Source of the DNA: Streptomyces sp. KMM 9044
Lineage (GTDB): Bacteria > Actinomycetota > Actinomycetes > Streptomycetales > Streptomycetaceae
Length of the DNA stretch: 64,000 nt
Assembly (NCBI RefSeq): GCF_024701375.2
Contig: NZ_CP113910.1
Coordinates: forward strand, 2,170,001 to 2,234,000
Direction of reading: 5' to 3'
Part shown: piece after piece, positions 34,370 through 43,517 of the stretch
Layout of the letters: every line of letters starts with the position of its first letter
Numbering within the stretch: the stretch's first letter is position 1
Made by a program: the position numbers and the translations under genes
Notes under the pieces: model-generated
Seen by the model: the letters and a program-made list of their open reading frames with translations, nothing else
What the model was told of the DNA's origin: nothing
Database searches by the model: none

Positions 34370-35830
34370 CAGGGCCCCGGCGAGTGCCTGGATCGTCCGG
34401 TTTGATCATGTGATGCCGTAGAGGGCGAGGACGCGGGGGCGTTCGGTGTGGGCTCGTCGTCCGGCGGCGGTGTTGATGTAACCCGCGAGCTTGAGTGTGC
34501 TGCGGATCAGGTCGCGGAGGGCTGCGAGTACGGCGGGCGTGTTGTGGGTCCTGACCTGGGACTTGTCCTCGTTGAAGGTGACATCTCGGCACCAGTGGAC
34601 GGTGTTTTCCGCGGTCCAGTGCCCGCGAGCCCAGGACGCGATCTCGGCGGCGTTCGCTTCCTCGGCGGGCAGGTCGGTGATCGCGTAGACGGTCTCGCTG
34701 GACCACTTCTTCGCGCCGTAGAGGCGGCGTCTGCGCTGGATGCGCAGGACCTGGGCCGCGTGCGGGAAGAGCAGGCCGTCGACGGTGACGACCTGCACGA
34801 GCCGCTGCTCGTGTCGGCCGTGGCCCCGGGCGTCGTCACGGTGGATCACGGGGATCTTCTTCCAGGGCAGGGAGTGGAGCTGACGGGCTTGTGCGCGTTG
34901 GTTGTTCTTGATGGTCAGCAGGTAGTGAGCGCCGCGTTCGTGCAGGTAGGTGGCGTGGTCGCGTGGGGCATGGAGTGCATCGGCGGTGACGATCGTCCCC
35001 GCGAGGTCCGCGTCGTCGATTCCGTCGAGGAGGGGTGCGAACTCGGGGATTTCGTTGGTCTTCGCGCCGATCTCGCGGGAGGCGAGCGTGACGCCGTCGC
35101 CGTGGCGGACGGCGGACAGGACGAAGACCCGGCTGCCGTCCGGGCGGCGGGCGCCGCGCAGGCACTTGCCGTCCACCGCGATCGCCCGCCGCCGGATGCG
35201 TATCGGGTCGGCGTGGGCGGCTGCCCGGTGGGCCCGGCGCTGTTCACGCTCGGTGCCGCCGTCGGGCATCACCGGCTCCGGCCGACGGGGCTGTGCGGAC
35301 AGCAGGGGCCAAAGGTAGTCGTAGGCCGCCGCACAGATCTCACCTGGATCCAGGCGTCCCAGGACGCTGCGCAGGGTCTTCTCGCTCGGCACCCGGTAGC
35401 GGCCGAGGAGCGGGTGGTAGGGCAGGCCGAAGGCGGCCAGTTCCTCCGGCGTCGCGCGTCGGCACCACTCCGCCGCCGCGGTGATCGAGTCGTGGCCGGC
35501 GGGTGTCATCGCGCAGACCACCAGGGCCAGCAGCGAGGAGAGCCGGTACCGCACCCCGCAAGCCCCTCTCGGATCGGTGACCGACTCGAACTCGGCCACC
35601 AGGCAGCGGACTTGATCCTTGGCGGCCCCCTCGCCGAGGGCTTCCAGGCGGGGCACCGCGCAAGCGGGGGCAGCGACAGGGGATGATGGAGGAACGAACA
35701 CGGCACCTTCGTGGATCTTGAAGCGTAGAGAACTCCATGATCCACGGGTGCCGTGTTCACCTGCTTCCGGGACCCATCACCGAGATCAACATCCCAGAAC
35801 GGGATGATCCAGGCACTCGCCGGGGCCCTG
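34370..35830 (-). mobile_element. ISAs1-family element, copy 1
   Basis: The 1,461-bp element is bounded by 25-bp terminal inverted repeats that begin CAGGGCCCCGGCGAGTGCC. The right flank 35831-35840 is CGACTTCACC and the left flank is GCCTGCCCCT, so this copy is not flanked by a matching target duplication. The right flank matches, in inverse, the right flank of copy 2. Confidence 0.93.
34406..35701 (-). CDS. ISAs1-family transposase (intact copy)
   Basis: The 431-residue DDE transposase has the DDE_Tnp_1-assoc N-terminal region (VTDPRGACGVRYRLSSLLAL) and catalytic residues in VDGKCLRGARR (Asp), VTADALHAPRDHA (Asp) and HWTAENTVHWCRDVTFNEDKS in part (Glu). The frame is full length, so this copy may be active and could mobilise the frameshifted copy 2. 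Confidence 0.93.
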   Translation of the reverse strand: MFVPPSSPVAAPACAVPRLEALGEGAAKDQVRCLVAEFESVTDPRGACGVRYRLSSLLALVVCAMTPAGHDSITAAAEWCRRATPEELAAFGLPYHPLLGRYRVPSEKTLRSVLGRLDPGEICAAAYDYLWPLLSAQPRRPEPVMPDGGTEREQRRAHRAAAHADPIRIRRRAIAVDGKCLRGARRPDGSRVFVLSAVRHGDGVTLASREIGAKTNEIPEFAPLLDGIDDADLAGTIVTADALHAPRDHATYLHERGAHYLLTIKNNQRAQARQLHSLPWKKIPVIHRDDARGHGRHEQRLVQVVTVDGLLFPHAAQVLRIQRRRRLYGAKKWSSETVYAITDLPAEEANAAEIASWARGHWTAENTVHWCRDVTFNEDKSQVRTHNTPAVLAALRDLIRSTLKLAGYINTAAGRRAHTERPRVLALYGIT

Positions 35831-36185
35831 CGACTTCACCGCCGACGCGCCCGGAGAAAAACTCGTCGGCGACATCACCTACATTCCGACCGGTGAGGGG
35901 TGGCTCTATCTGGCGACCGTCATCGACTGCTGCACCAAGGAGATCATCGGCTACGCCATGGACGACCACTACCAGACACCGCTGATATCCCGGGCGATCC
36001 GGAACGCGGCCCGCAACAGGAAGCTCGCAAAGGGCGCGATCTTCCACTCCGATCGCGGCAGCAATTACATGTCGGCCGAGTACGGGAAGGTCCTCGGGAG
36101 ACTCGGGTTGCGGCGCTCGGCCGGCCGGACCGGAATCTGTTTTGAGGTGAGTCGGCGGCGGGAATTTCACCCACCGCCGCTCTCA

Positions 36186-36219
36186 GAACCGTGCGTGAAC
36201 CTCGCGACTCACACGGCTC
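36186..36219 (-). ncRNA. Group II intron domain V
   Basis: On the minus strand these 34 nt read GAGCCGTGTGAGTCGCGAGG then TTCACGCACGGTTC, the canonical domain V hairpin with its AGC-type catalytic base and GNRA-like tip. A GC-rich hairpin (about 36150-36183), fitting domain VI, follows. Confidence 0.9.
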
Positions 36220-37486
36220 CCATTGTTGAACCAGTGGGCAACGCGCCATGCTTCCAGTGAGCGAACATGCCCGGGAATGCTGAGGCAATCTCAGCCAGCC
36301 TTCTCCGGGCCTTCCTTGAAGCACGACGATACCGTTTGTACTTCCTCCGGGCCCATTTCACCAGGAACGGATTGATCTGCTGTTCCAGAAACCTGATCAA
36401 CCTGGACTTGTAGAAGCGCCCATAGTAGTTGATCCATCCCGCCACGACGGGGTTGATCATCGCGGCGATCTCCTGAAAGCTCAGCTCGGTACAGCGCCCC
36501 AGTCGCCAGCTCCGGATAGTCCTCGCCATGGACTTCATGGCTGTTTCGCTCACTGCGGGAAGGAAGCCGGTCTTCAGCCTCCCATCCCGCAAGCGGGCAG
36601 CCCGAGGACGGAAGGTATACCCCAGAAACGTGAACTTCGTGACCGGGAACTCCCGTTCACGACCTTCCTGTTTGCAGTACACCACCCTGGTTTTCTCCGG
36701 ATGGAGACGTAATCCGAACTGCAGCAGCCTGCCCTCGATGATGTCGCGGACGAAAATCGCCTGCTTCTCACTGGCACAGTGCACCACAGCATCGTCGCCG
36801 TACCGCTCGAATCTGATCGCCGGGTACTCCCGGACCAACCACGCGTCAAAGGCGTAGTGCATGAACAGATTCGACAACAATGGTGAAATAGCAGACCCTT
36901 GGGGAGTCCCCTTTTCCCGCCTGACGAGCGTTCCGTCGGGCTGTTGTACGGGGGCGACTAGCCACCGTTTCACATACAGCAGAACCCACGGAAGATTGGT
37001 ATGCCTTTCCACTGCCGCGTTGATGGGGCCGTGCGGCACGTTGTCGAAGAAGCCCTGGATGTCAAGGCCGATCACCCAAGGATGCCTCCAGCACCGCTGC
37101 TTGCACGTCTCCACCGCATCCAGCGCGGACCGCCTCGGGCGGTAGCCATACGAGTCCTGATGGAAGATCTGCTCCACCTCAGGCTCCAATGTCATAGCCA
37201 CTACCGTCTGGGCGATCCTGTCGGCCACGGTCGGAACCCCAAGGCTCCGAATCCCACCGCCGGCTTTGGGAATATCAACCGCTCTCACGGGTGGAGGGAA
37301 GTAGCTTCCCGAGGACAGCCGGTTCCACAGCTTGTACAGGTTGTTCTTCTCATCCTGCTCAAACTCCGCTAAAGACTGCCCATCCACCCCAGCCGCTCCC
37401 CTGTTGGCCTTGACCTTCAGGTATGCGTTCCAGACCAGCCGCCTCGGAATATCAAACGGCTTGTCCGCTGGCCTTGTCTCGACCAT
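36209..37486 (-). CDS. ltrA: Group II intron reverse transcriptase/maturase
   Basis: This 425-residue intron-encoded protein promotes splicing and retrohoming. RT blocks in order are GVPTVADRIAQTVVAM, SYGYRPRRSALDAVE, IGLDIQGFFDNV, GTPQGSAISPLLSNLF and the active site FERYGDDAVVH, then maturase domain X (FTFLGYTFRPR through SFQEIAAMINPVVAGWINYYG) and a basic tail. There is no HNH endonuclease domain, so mobility would rely on replication forks. ATG 37486 has GGGAGG 6 nt upstream, and a GTG at 37534 is less likely. The stop codon lies inside domain V. Confidence 0.93.
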   Translation of the reverse strand: MVETRPADKPFDIPRRLVWNAYLKVKANRGAAGVDGQSLAEFEQDEKNNLYKLWNRLSSGSYFPPPVRAVDIPKAGGGIRSLGVPTVADRIAQTVVAMTLEPEVEQIFHQDSYGYRPRRSALDAVETCKQRCWRHPWVIGLDIQGFFDNVPHGPINAAVERHTNLPWVLLYVKRWLVAPVQQPDGTLVRREKGTPQGSAISPLLSNLFMHYAFDAWLVREYPAIRFERYGDDAVVHCASEKQAIFVRDIIEGRLLQFGLRLHPEKTRVVYCKQEGREREFPVTKFTFLGYTFRPRAARLRDGRLKTGFLPAVSETAMKSMARTIRSWRLGRCTELSFQEIAAMINPVVAGWINYYGRFYKSRLIRFLEQQINPFLVKWARRKYKRYRRASRKARRRLAEIASAFPGMFAHWKHGALPTGSTMGAV

Positions 37487-38321
37487 CCGATTCCTCCCAT
37501 CGCTGGTTGATCGCCGATCGACACCCAACAACACGTCCCCTTCGCTCCACCCCTATTACGGAGGTTTCATCACTACTACGGGACGTTCCGCCCTCCCGAC
37601 GCGCGACCGGTACTCCGGCCCTCATGACTCTTCGCCACTTGCGCCTCTCCCTCTCGCGAGCCACGTCAACCCATGGATCGCGGTTTCGCGTCGAGGAGTT
37701 CTCCAGTTCCGTTGTGAAGCCCAGACTGAGCTCGCGCCACCTTCATGCCGGACACCGCCAGACCAGTAAACAGGTTCCCGTCTGGCTTGTCCCAGGACAG
37801 CATTGAGGCCCTGGTTTTGATGTCGTCTAAGCTTTACGACACGTCATCGGCGGTTCACTTGCGTTCGCCTTCTCAGCCCACACCTGCCATATTTAGTACG
37901 GCTTTTCCATGACGCTCACCACCACGGCTCATTCACCGCAGCAGCTCATGGTGGTTTGACACCTGCACCTGCATGCCGATGCCGAAGGACCTACCTTCAT
38001 CTCCACAACAGCATGGCAACTGTTCGTTCCCGTCTTCTACATCAGAACCTCACAATCACCTTCTGGACACACCAACGCCATGGCCGAATCGTTCTTCGGT
38101 GCCTTGAAGAACGAACGTGTGTCACGCGTGACGTATCACACTCGCGAGGAGGCCCGGCGGGACATTATTCGGTATATCGAGTTCTGGTACAATCGCAAGC
38201 GTCTTCACTCGGCGATCGGCTATCGCCCGCCACGAGAAGCACACGCCGATCATGAACGACTCCGCCTCGCCGCATGAAATAACCGGCTAAATTACCTGTC
38301 CGGAAAACGCGAGGCCCCTCA

Positions 38322-38737
38322 CCGCACGCCGAGGTGAGCTCCTGGAGTCCTACAGGGATCTGGAATTTCCTCTCGGGTACGGTCATCTCCACGCCGACGC
38401 GTATCCAGGCAACACGTTGTGGGACGGCCAAGAGGTGAGGCTCGGTGACTGGGACGAGGCATCATTCGGTCCACGCGAGATCGACCTGGCGAACACATTC
38501 CAAGGCATCCGCTTCGGTCGTAGCACTGAGGAACTGGACGAATTCAGCCTTCGGTACGGCTATGACATCAGGGAGTGGCCTGGCCTTCGGGTCCTCTGCG
38601 GAATCCGTGACCTACACACACTCGGTTCCTTCATTCGGCGTGCGGACCGTGGCGACGAAGCGGCTGGCAAGCAGCTTGGCTACCGCATTGAAACGCTCAG
38701 GAACGAAGACGGTCAGGCCCAGTGGAGCGCAGCTTGA
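38322..38737 (+). pseudogene. APH-family phosphotransferase, N-terminal half missing
   Basis: The open frame emerges directly from the IS3 end and has no start. It encodes the C-terminal lobe of an aminoglycoside/choline-kinase-like phosphotransferase: catalytic loop YGHLHADAYPGNTLWD (H-x-D-x4-N) and the metal-binding LGDWDEASFGPREIDLA. The ATP-binding lobe is absent. In the arrangement before the inversion, its N-terminus should have lain near 61340 on the minus strand, but I do not recognise it there, so a deletion is likely. Confidence 0.8.
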
Positions 38738-39013
38738 TCGCCACTCCTACGGTTTCGGGCCGTTCTCCGGTTCGAGAGGCGCAGCGCTCCGCCGAAGGAG
38801 TTCGACCACATCGCCTGGGCGCGAGCGGTTCCCCTTCGAAAACTGGCCGGCCCTCACCTCCGCGCACATCGCGACCGAGCCCATGATGTAACGAGCTGGG
38901 CACACATGGTCACCTCTGCGGGGCGTGTAACCTGCTGGTTGCCCGGTGTCGTGGTTCACCGAGGGACGGCCGGGCTAGCAAATGATCATCTTTGGCTTGG
39001 AGGACGGGTAGCA

Positions 39014-39838
39014 GTGCAGCGGATCACGACCCGCAATGCCCGTTTCCAGCAGCTGCAGACGCTGCTCAACAACCGCACCAAGCGAGGGCGTGCCAAGGAG
39101 TTCCTGGTCCAGGGCGTACGTCCGATCACGATGGCCGTGGAGCACGGCTGGACCATTCGTTCCCTGCTCTACGACGCCAGCCGCCCGCTCTCCCGATGGG
39201 CTGAGGATCTACTTCGCGGCATCGGTGCCGAGCGCGTAGCGATGGCACCGCAGCTGCTCGCCGAGCTCAGCGAGAAGGCCGACGGGGCTGCGGAGGTCCT
39301 AGCGGTGGTCGAGATGGCGCCGGACAGTCTGTCGCGGATCAAGGTCCACGACGACTTTCTCGGTCTGGTCTTCGACCGGCCGACACAGCCCGGCAACATC
39401 GGAAGCATCGTGCGGTCGGCCGACGCGTTCGGTGCCGACGGGCTCATCGTGACCGGACACGCTGCGGATCCGTACGACCCCAAGTCGGTGCGTGCCTCCA
39501 CGGGGTCGTTCTTCGCCGTGCCCGTGGTGCGCAGCCAGTCGCACCACGAGGTCATGGAGTGGCTGGAGAAGGAGCGCACTCAGGGGCGGCCGGTGGCCGT
39601 AGTCGGCACGGACGAGAACGGTGACGCCGAAGTCTCGGAATTCGACCTGACCCAGCCGGTCCTGCTGCTGATCGGCAATGAGACCGCGGGCCTCAGTGCG
39701 GCCTGGCGTGAGCTCTGCGACCACGTGATCAGCATTCCGATGACGGGCTCGGCCAGCTCCCTGAACGCGTCGAACGCCGCCTCCGTCGTTCTCTACGAGG
39801 CGCGCCGTCAGCGTCTCGCGAGGCAGCGCTCGGCGTGA
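39014..39838 (+). CDS. SpoU/TrmH-family rRNA 2'-O-methyltransferase, AviRb-like
   Basis: A 274-residue knotted methyltransferase. Motif 1 is RPTQPGNIGSIVRSADAFGA, motif 2 LLLIGNETAGLS, motif 3 SIPMTGSASSLNASNAASVVL. The N-terminal substrate domain is NARFQQLQTLLNNRTKRGRA. From memory, long runs (GVRPI..AVEHGW, HAAD.YDPKSVR.STGS, LLLIGNETAGLS) match AviRb of the avilamycin producer, which methylates U2479 of 23S rRNA and gives orthosomycin resistance. GTG 39014 sits 10 nt after GGAGG. The longer frame from 38906 lacks a ribosome site. It converges with the sugar operon, 10 bp from its last gene. Confidence 0.88.
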   Translation: MQRITTRNARFQQLQTLLNNRTKRGRAKEFLVQGVRPITMAVEHGWTIRSLLYDASRPLSRWAEDLLRGIGAERVAMAPQLLAELSEKADGAAEVLAVVEMAPDSLSRIKVHDDFLGLVFDRPTQPGNIGSIVRSADAFGADGLIVTGHAADPYDPKSVRASTGSFFAVPVVRSQSHHEVMEWLEKERTQGRPVAVVGTDENGDAEVSEFDLTQPVLLLIGNETAGLSAAWRELCDHVISIPMTGSASSLNASNAASVVLYEARRQRLARQRSA

Positions 39839-39848
39839 TCTGCCGAGG

Positions 39849-40850
39849 TCACGTCCAGACCTTGCCGCTGACCGCTCTCTTGTAGACCGCGAGGTACTGG
39901 CGCGCGATGGTGTGGTGGCCCCATCGGTCGACCGCCGTTTCGCGCACGGCCTGGGCCGTGGGCAGCGATGCCAGCACCCGCTTCGCGTCTCCGAGGGTGA
40001 TCTTCTGCCCGACCGGTAGTACCGTGCCGACGCCGGGGACGATCTCAGGCAGGCAACCGTTGTCGCTGGCTATCACCGGGGTGCCGCTGGCTGTGGCCTC
40101 CGAGACCACGGTGGCGCCAGGCTCGATCCATCGTCCGCCGAATGGGCCGCCCCAGGGCTGAGACAGCACGAGTTGTGCCCGGGCGCGTGCGATGAGTCGG
40201 GTACGGGTGCCGCCGCCGACTTCGCCTACGTAGCGGACGGTGTGCGGGAAGTCGGCCAGCAAGGCGTCCAGGTAGTCCTTCTCCCAGGCTGGTCCGGCAA
40301 CGGTCAGCGGCAGGCCGGCGGCGCGTGCGAATGCCGCCGCCTCGCGTACGCCCTTGTGTGCGGAGACCCGCCCCAAGAAGAGCAGGTAGTCGTCCTTCGC
40401 CTCCTGGAATGGATATCGCGAGGGATTGACCGGTAGCCGGATCACCGGGGCGGACACGGACCCCGCGGCGGTGCGTTGTGCGCAGGAGAGGTAGATGCCG
40501 TTGATCTGACGCTCCGGCACGCCGTTGAGGTGGTGCGTGCTCACGGTTGGCCTTAGCACGTCCGGTGGAAGCGCGGCAGCGTTTGAGTGGTCGTGGACGA
40601 TGTCCGGGGCGAACGCCTCGATGGCGGCGTGGATCTCGGCTGTCTCAACCGCGGCGGACACCGTGACTCCCGCCTGGACGGGGCTTCCAGGGGCTCCGAG
40701 AAGCAGGATCTGGCACCCGGCCTCCAGCAGTCCGTCCATGAGCGTGGCTACGACCCACTGGATACCGCCGTAGCCCTGGGGCGGCACAGTGATCCACTGA
40801 CTGGGGTCGGCCCCGTACCGATACGGCGGAATGACCATGGCCACCTTCAT
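39849..40850 (-). CDS. Family 4 glycosyltransferase
   Basis: A 333-residue GT-B enzyme, last gene of the sugar operon. The N-terminus MKVAMVIPPYRYG and GYGGIQWVVATLMDGLL are the acceptor side. The C-terminal nucleotide-sugar domain carries YLLFLGRVSAHKGVREAA and EATASGTPVIASDNGCLPEIV. No membrane helix is present. ATG 40850 overlaps the previous stop (ATGA), so translation is coupled. Donor and acceptor sugars cannot be read from sequence. Confidence 0.9.
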   Translation of the reverse strand: MKVAMVIPPYRYGADPSQWITVPPQGYGGIQWVVATLMDGLLEAGCQILLLGAPGSPVQAGVTVSAAVETAEIHAAIEAFAPDIVHDHSNAAALPPDVLRPTVSTHHLNGVPERQINGIYLSCAQRTAAGSVSAPVIRLPVNPSRYPFQEAKDDYLLFLGRVSAHKGVREAAAFARAAGLPLTVAGPAWEKDYLDALLADFPHTVRYVGEVGGGTRTRLIARARAQLVLSQPWGGPFGGRWIEPGATVVSEATASGTPVIASDNGCLPEIVPGVGTVLPVGQKITLGDAKRVLASLPTAQAVRETAVDRWGHHTIARQYLAVYKRAVSGKVWT

Positions 40851-41746
40851 CGGTCACCCTTGGTCTCGACATTGGCGGCGCCGGTCGGGCTCTGGGCCAT
40901 GGCCTCCCGGAGGACTCCGAGGAGGACGCTCGCGGTGTAGAGCACAGCGAGGGCAGCTCGCACTGGACGGGGGCCGTCCCCCGACCAGTTACGGTTCCAT
41001 TCCTTCCCGATGCCTCGCCGCGCATCGTTGCGCCGTGCTTCACTGCGCCCCTGCCAGAAGGCGCGGCGCAGCAAGTAGGACAGGGTCAGCCGGTGAGCGG
41101 GGATGAGGTGTTGGACCTCGGCGTCATGCAAGACCGTCGCGGTGGCGCCGCGCGCGGTCATCTCCCGTACGAAGGTGGTGTCCTCGGCCGAGTTGAGGGA
41201 GCCGCCGATCCGGCCGAGGCGTTCGTCGAAGCCGACTCCGAGCAAGCGGGCCTGCTCGGAGTCGATGGCGAAGCTGCCGCCCCAGATCGACGCCGGCCGG
41301 GCAGGAACATGGGATCCGAGGTAGTGCAGCTGGCCAGAGGTGAGGAACCACGGACAGTGGTGCCCCTGAAGATGGGCGCTGATCCTCGTCCCGGTGACAT
41401 GCGCACCGGCGGTCAGCGCGGCCCGTATCTGCGTCAGCGCCTCGACGGTGGGGACTATGTCGTCGTCGAGGAAGACGAGGTGCCGTGTCGTGGCCTCCTT
41501 CATGGCCTTGTTGCGGCTGTAGGCGAGTCCCTGGTTTCCCTCATTGCAGATGACGCGGATGCGTGAGAGAGGCAGCGAGGAGCTCGAGGGCAGTGCGGGA
41601 AGGTGGATGGCGGGCATATCCTCGATGATCAGCAGGCGGTCTCGGGGGCCGATCGCCGCGGCGGTACGAGCGACGGCTCCCGGCAGGAGATCAGGGCGGT
41701 TGCTGCAGATGGCGATGGTGAGGGGCAGGTGGGCGCCGGGACTCAC
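40847..41746 (-). CDS. Family 2 glycosyltransferase
   Basis: A 299-residue GT-A enzyme. The N-terminal strand LTIAICSNRPDLL, the middle YSRNKAMKEATTRHLVFLDDD (DxD-type metal site in FLDDD) and the ED acceptor site around NSAEDTTFVREM are typical. C-terminal basic and hydrophobic segments may touch the membrane. It overlaps both neighbours by 4 nt. Confidence 0.88.
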   Translation of the reverse strand: MSPGAHLPLTIAICSNRPDLLPGAVARTAAAIGPRDRLLIIEDMPAIHLPALPSSSSLPLSRIRVICNEGNQGLAYSRNKAMKEATTRHLVFLDDDIVPTVEALTQIRAALTAGAHVTGTRISAHLQGHHCPWFLTSGQLHYLGSHVPARPASIWGGSFAIDSEQARLLGVGFDERLGRIGGSLNSAEDTTFVREMTARGATATVLHDAEVQHLIPAHRLTLSYLLRRAFWQGRSEARRNDARRGIGKEWNRNWSGDGPRPVRAALAVLYTASVLLGVLREAMAQSPTGAANVETKGDR

Positions 41747-42498
41747 AGGCGCACCTCCTGGCTCGGCCGTGGGCAGCTCTCATCGCGGCCGATTGCCCGG
41801 AGAACATCGGCCAGGTCTCCGAAGGCAGCGACGGCCCAGTGCCTCGCGCCTCCCTCGGTTGTGTGGTCACGATGGGCTTTCAGCTCGCGGTAGGCGGTCA
41901 CGATCTCGGGACCGACTCCAGCAGGAGCGTTCCATCCGCTGTCGACGTTGACGATCGCTGCGGAGCAGCCGAGAGCTAGGGCCGGAGCAGCGTCGTGGTC
42001 GGTCCGGTCGCCGACGACCATGGTGTGTTCCGGCTTCCAGCTCAGCCGCTCCAAGGCCCACTTGAAGAGGCGGGGGTCGGGTTTGGCGTAGCCGACGAGG
42101 GAGTCGAGGGCGACGAGCTGGACCTGGTCCTCGACGCCGATGGCACGCAGGGCAGCGAGGCATTCCGGGGGCTGGTTGGCGACGATGCACACGTCGTACT
42201 CCCCAGCAAGTTGGCCGAGCGCGTCGACGGCTCCAGGAATGGGCTGGACGAGCGAGGTCCAGCGTTCGCGGACGCTCTGCCAGCTTTTCGTGCCGTTGGG
42301 TGGGAAGAGGCTGGGAGGCGGTGATCCGGGCGTGCGGTCCTGGTAGAAGTCCCGCATCGCCTGGAGGAAGGCTTTCATGGTGAGGGTTGGATCGTCCGCG
42401 CGCGCGAGTTCCCAGACGCCCTGGAGCCAGGCGAGGTCGAAGGGCTCGTCGTAGTAGATGATGCCGCCGACGTCGATGGCCAGGGTGCGGCCCCTCAT
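41743..42498 (-). CDS. HAD-superfamily protein with altered first motif
   Basis: A 251-residue HAD fold. Motif I reads LAIDVGGIIYYD: the nucleophile Asp is present, but the second Asp of DxD, the general acid of phosphatases, is Gly. Motif II is CIVANQPPE, motif III GYAKPDPRLF and motif IV VVGDRTDHDAAPALALG. The loss of the acid makes a plain phosphatase doubtful. It may be a binding protein or use a substrate-assisted step. The start ATG 42498 overlaps the epimerase stop (ATGA). Confidence 0.82.
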   Translation of the reverse strand: MRGRTLAIDVGGIIYYDEPFDLAWLQGVWELARADDPTLTMKAFLQAMRDFYQDRTPGSPPPSLFPPNGTKSWQSVRERWTSLVQPIPGAVDALGQLAGEYDVCIVANQPPECLAALRAIGVEDQVQLVALDSLVGYAKPDPRLFKWALERLSWKPEHTMVVGDRTDHDAAPALALGCSAAIVNVDSGWNAPAGVGPEIVTAYRELKAHRDHTTEGGARHWAVAAFGDLADVLRAIGRDESCPRPSQEVRL

Positions 42499-43517
42499 GA
42501 CGTGACCGCCCGTCCGGCGGCCCAGGTGAACCACTCGGGCTTGTCCTCGGTGTCGTTCTCGATGCTGAGGGAGGTCACGGGTTCTACGGGTCCGTGCTCA
42601 CGGGCCCAGGCCGCGGTGCGTCGCAGACCTTCGGCGAGCGGGGTGTCGGTCCAGTCGCCGAGCGTCCTACGAGCGAGGCTGTTGTCGGTGTACGCGGCGT
42701 GGACCTCGGCGCGGGCTGCCAAGTGCTTGATCGGGTGGTCGGGTACGCCCATAGCGGTGCGCACGGCGTGGGCCATGTCCAGCACGGTGGTGGTGTGCGA
42801 GGAACCGACGTTGAAGACCTGTCCCCAGGCGGCCGGCTGGTCGGACGCGGCGAGGAAGGTGCCGACGATATCCGGGGCATAGGTGAAGGCCCGGATCTGG
42901 CTGCCGTCTCCGTACACGCTGATCGGCTCGCCGCGCATGATCTGGTTGAGAAAGATGGCGACGGCGTTGCGGTAGGGATCGCCCATGTTCTGCCGCTCGC
43001 CGTAGACGTTGTGCATGCGCAGAGCGAAGTACGGCAGGTCCTGCAGCTTCATGGTGACGGCGAGTTCGCGCTCCACGGCGAGCTTCGCGTTGCCGTAGCT
43101 GTCGGCGGGGACGGGGCGCTCGTCCTCGCGCATGGGGACGTGTCCGTGACCGTACACGGCGACCGACGAGGCGAAGCCGAAGAACCTGACCTTGGCGGCC
43201 AGCGAGGCGTTGATCAGGTTGATGCTGCCGAGCAGGTTGACCGAGTAGTTGTGGTGCTTGACCGCGTGGCTGATGCCCTCGGCGGCGAAGGCGGCCAAGT
43301 GGTAGACGCCGTCGAAGCGGTAGGAGGCGAAGAGTTCAGCGACCGTTGCCTGGTCGGCGACCGAGCCGACGAGGAGGGTCGCACCGTCGGGCACGTTCTC
43401 GGTCTTGCCGCCGTCGAGGTTGTCCAGGACGACGACGTCGTGGCCGCGCTCGATCAGGGACGCGGCAAGGTGGGACCCGATGAACCCGGCGCCGCCGGTC
43501 ACCAAATGCGTGGGCAT
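42495..43517 (-). CDS. NAD-dependent epimerase/dehydratase (UDP-hexose 4-epimerase-like)
   Basis: An extended SDR enzyme of 340 residues. The NAD site is VTGGAGFIGSHLA, the active-site Ser region FASSVAVYG and the catalytic Tyr-Lys pair in DSYGNAKLAVE. The RMHNVYGERQ and VYGDGSQIRAFTYAPDIV blocks match UDP-glucose/GlcNAc 4-epimerases. It follows the pyruvyl transferase after a 109-bp gap containing an inverted repeat (about 43549-43578), so a second promoter or processing point may exist here. Confidence 0.9.
   Translation of the reverse strand: MPTHLVTGGAGFIGSHLAASLIERGHDVVVLDNLDGGKTENVPDGATLLVGSVADQATVAELFASYRFDGVYHLAAFAAEGISHAVKHHNYSVNLLGSINLINASLAAKVRFFGFASSVAVYGHGHVPMREDERPVPADSYGNAKLAVERELAVTMKLQDLPYFALRMHNVYGERQNMGDPYRNAVAIFLNQIMRGEPISVYGDGSQIRAFTYAPDIVGTFLAASDQPAAWGQVFNVGSSHTTTVLDMAHAVRTAMGVPDHPIKHLAARAEVHAAYTDNSLARRTLGDWTDTPLAEGLRRTAAWAREHGPVEPVTSLSIENDTEDKPEWFTWAAGRAVTS

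Larger units (their letters stand above)
36146..38072 (-). mobile_element. Group II intron inserted antisense in the IS3 transposase
   Basis: The 1.9-kb segment interrupts the IS3 orfB between the codons for CFD and NAMAES. Read on the minus strand it starts GTGTG at 38072, the group II 5' consensus, and ends just after domains V and VI. The 3' boundary is uncertain by one nt (36146 or 36147). About 0.55 kb between 37487 and 38072 holds ribozyme domains I-III, and the maturase gene lies in domain IV. Base composition is clearly lower in GC than the surroundings, a sign of foreign origin. Confidence 0.9.
35831..38321 (+). pseudogene. 3' half of an IS3-family element, split by a group II intron
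   Basis: 35831-36145 encodes the central OrfB transposase (GEKLVGDITYIPTGEGW with the first catalytic Asp, then FHSDRGSNYMSAEYG with the second). The frame is then broken by an intron and resumes at 38073 with AMAESFFGALKNERVSRV (catalytic Glu), ending at 38277. The IS3 terminal repeat follows to 38321. The missing 5' half is at 60602-61339 on the other strand. Joining 60602-61339, 35841-36145 and 38073-38321 gives 1,292 bp, against 1,293 bp for the uninterrupted copy at 50880. Confidence 0.9.
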
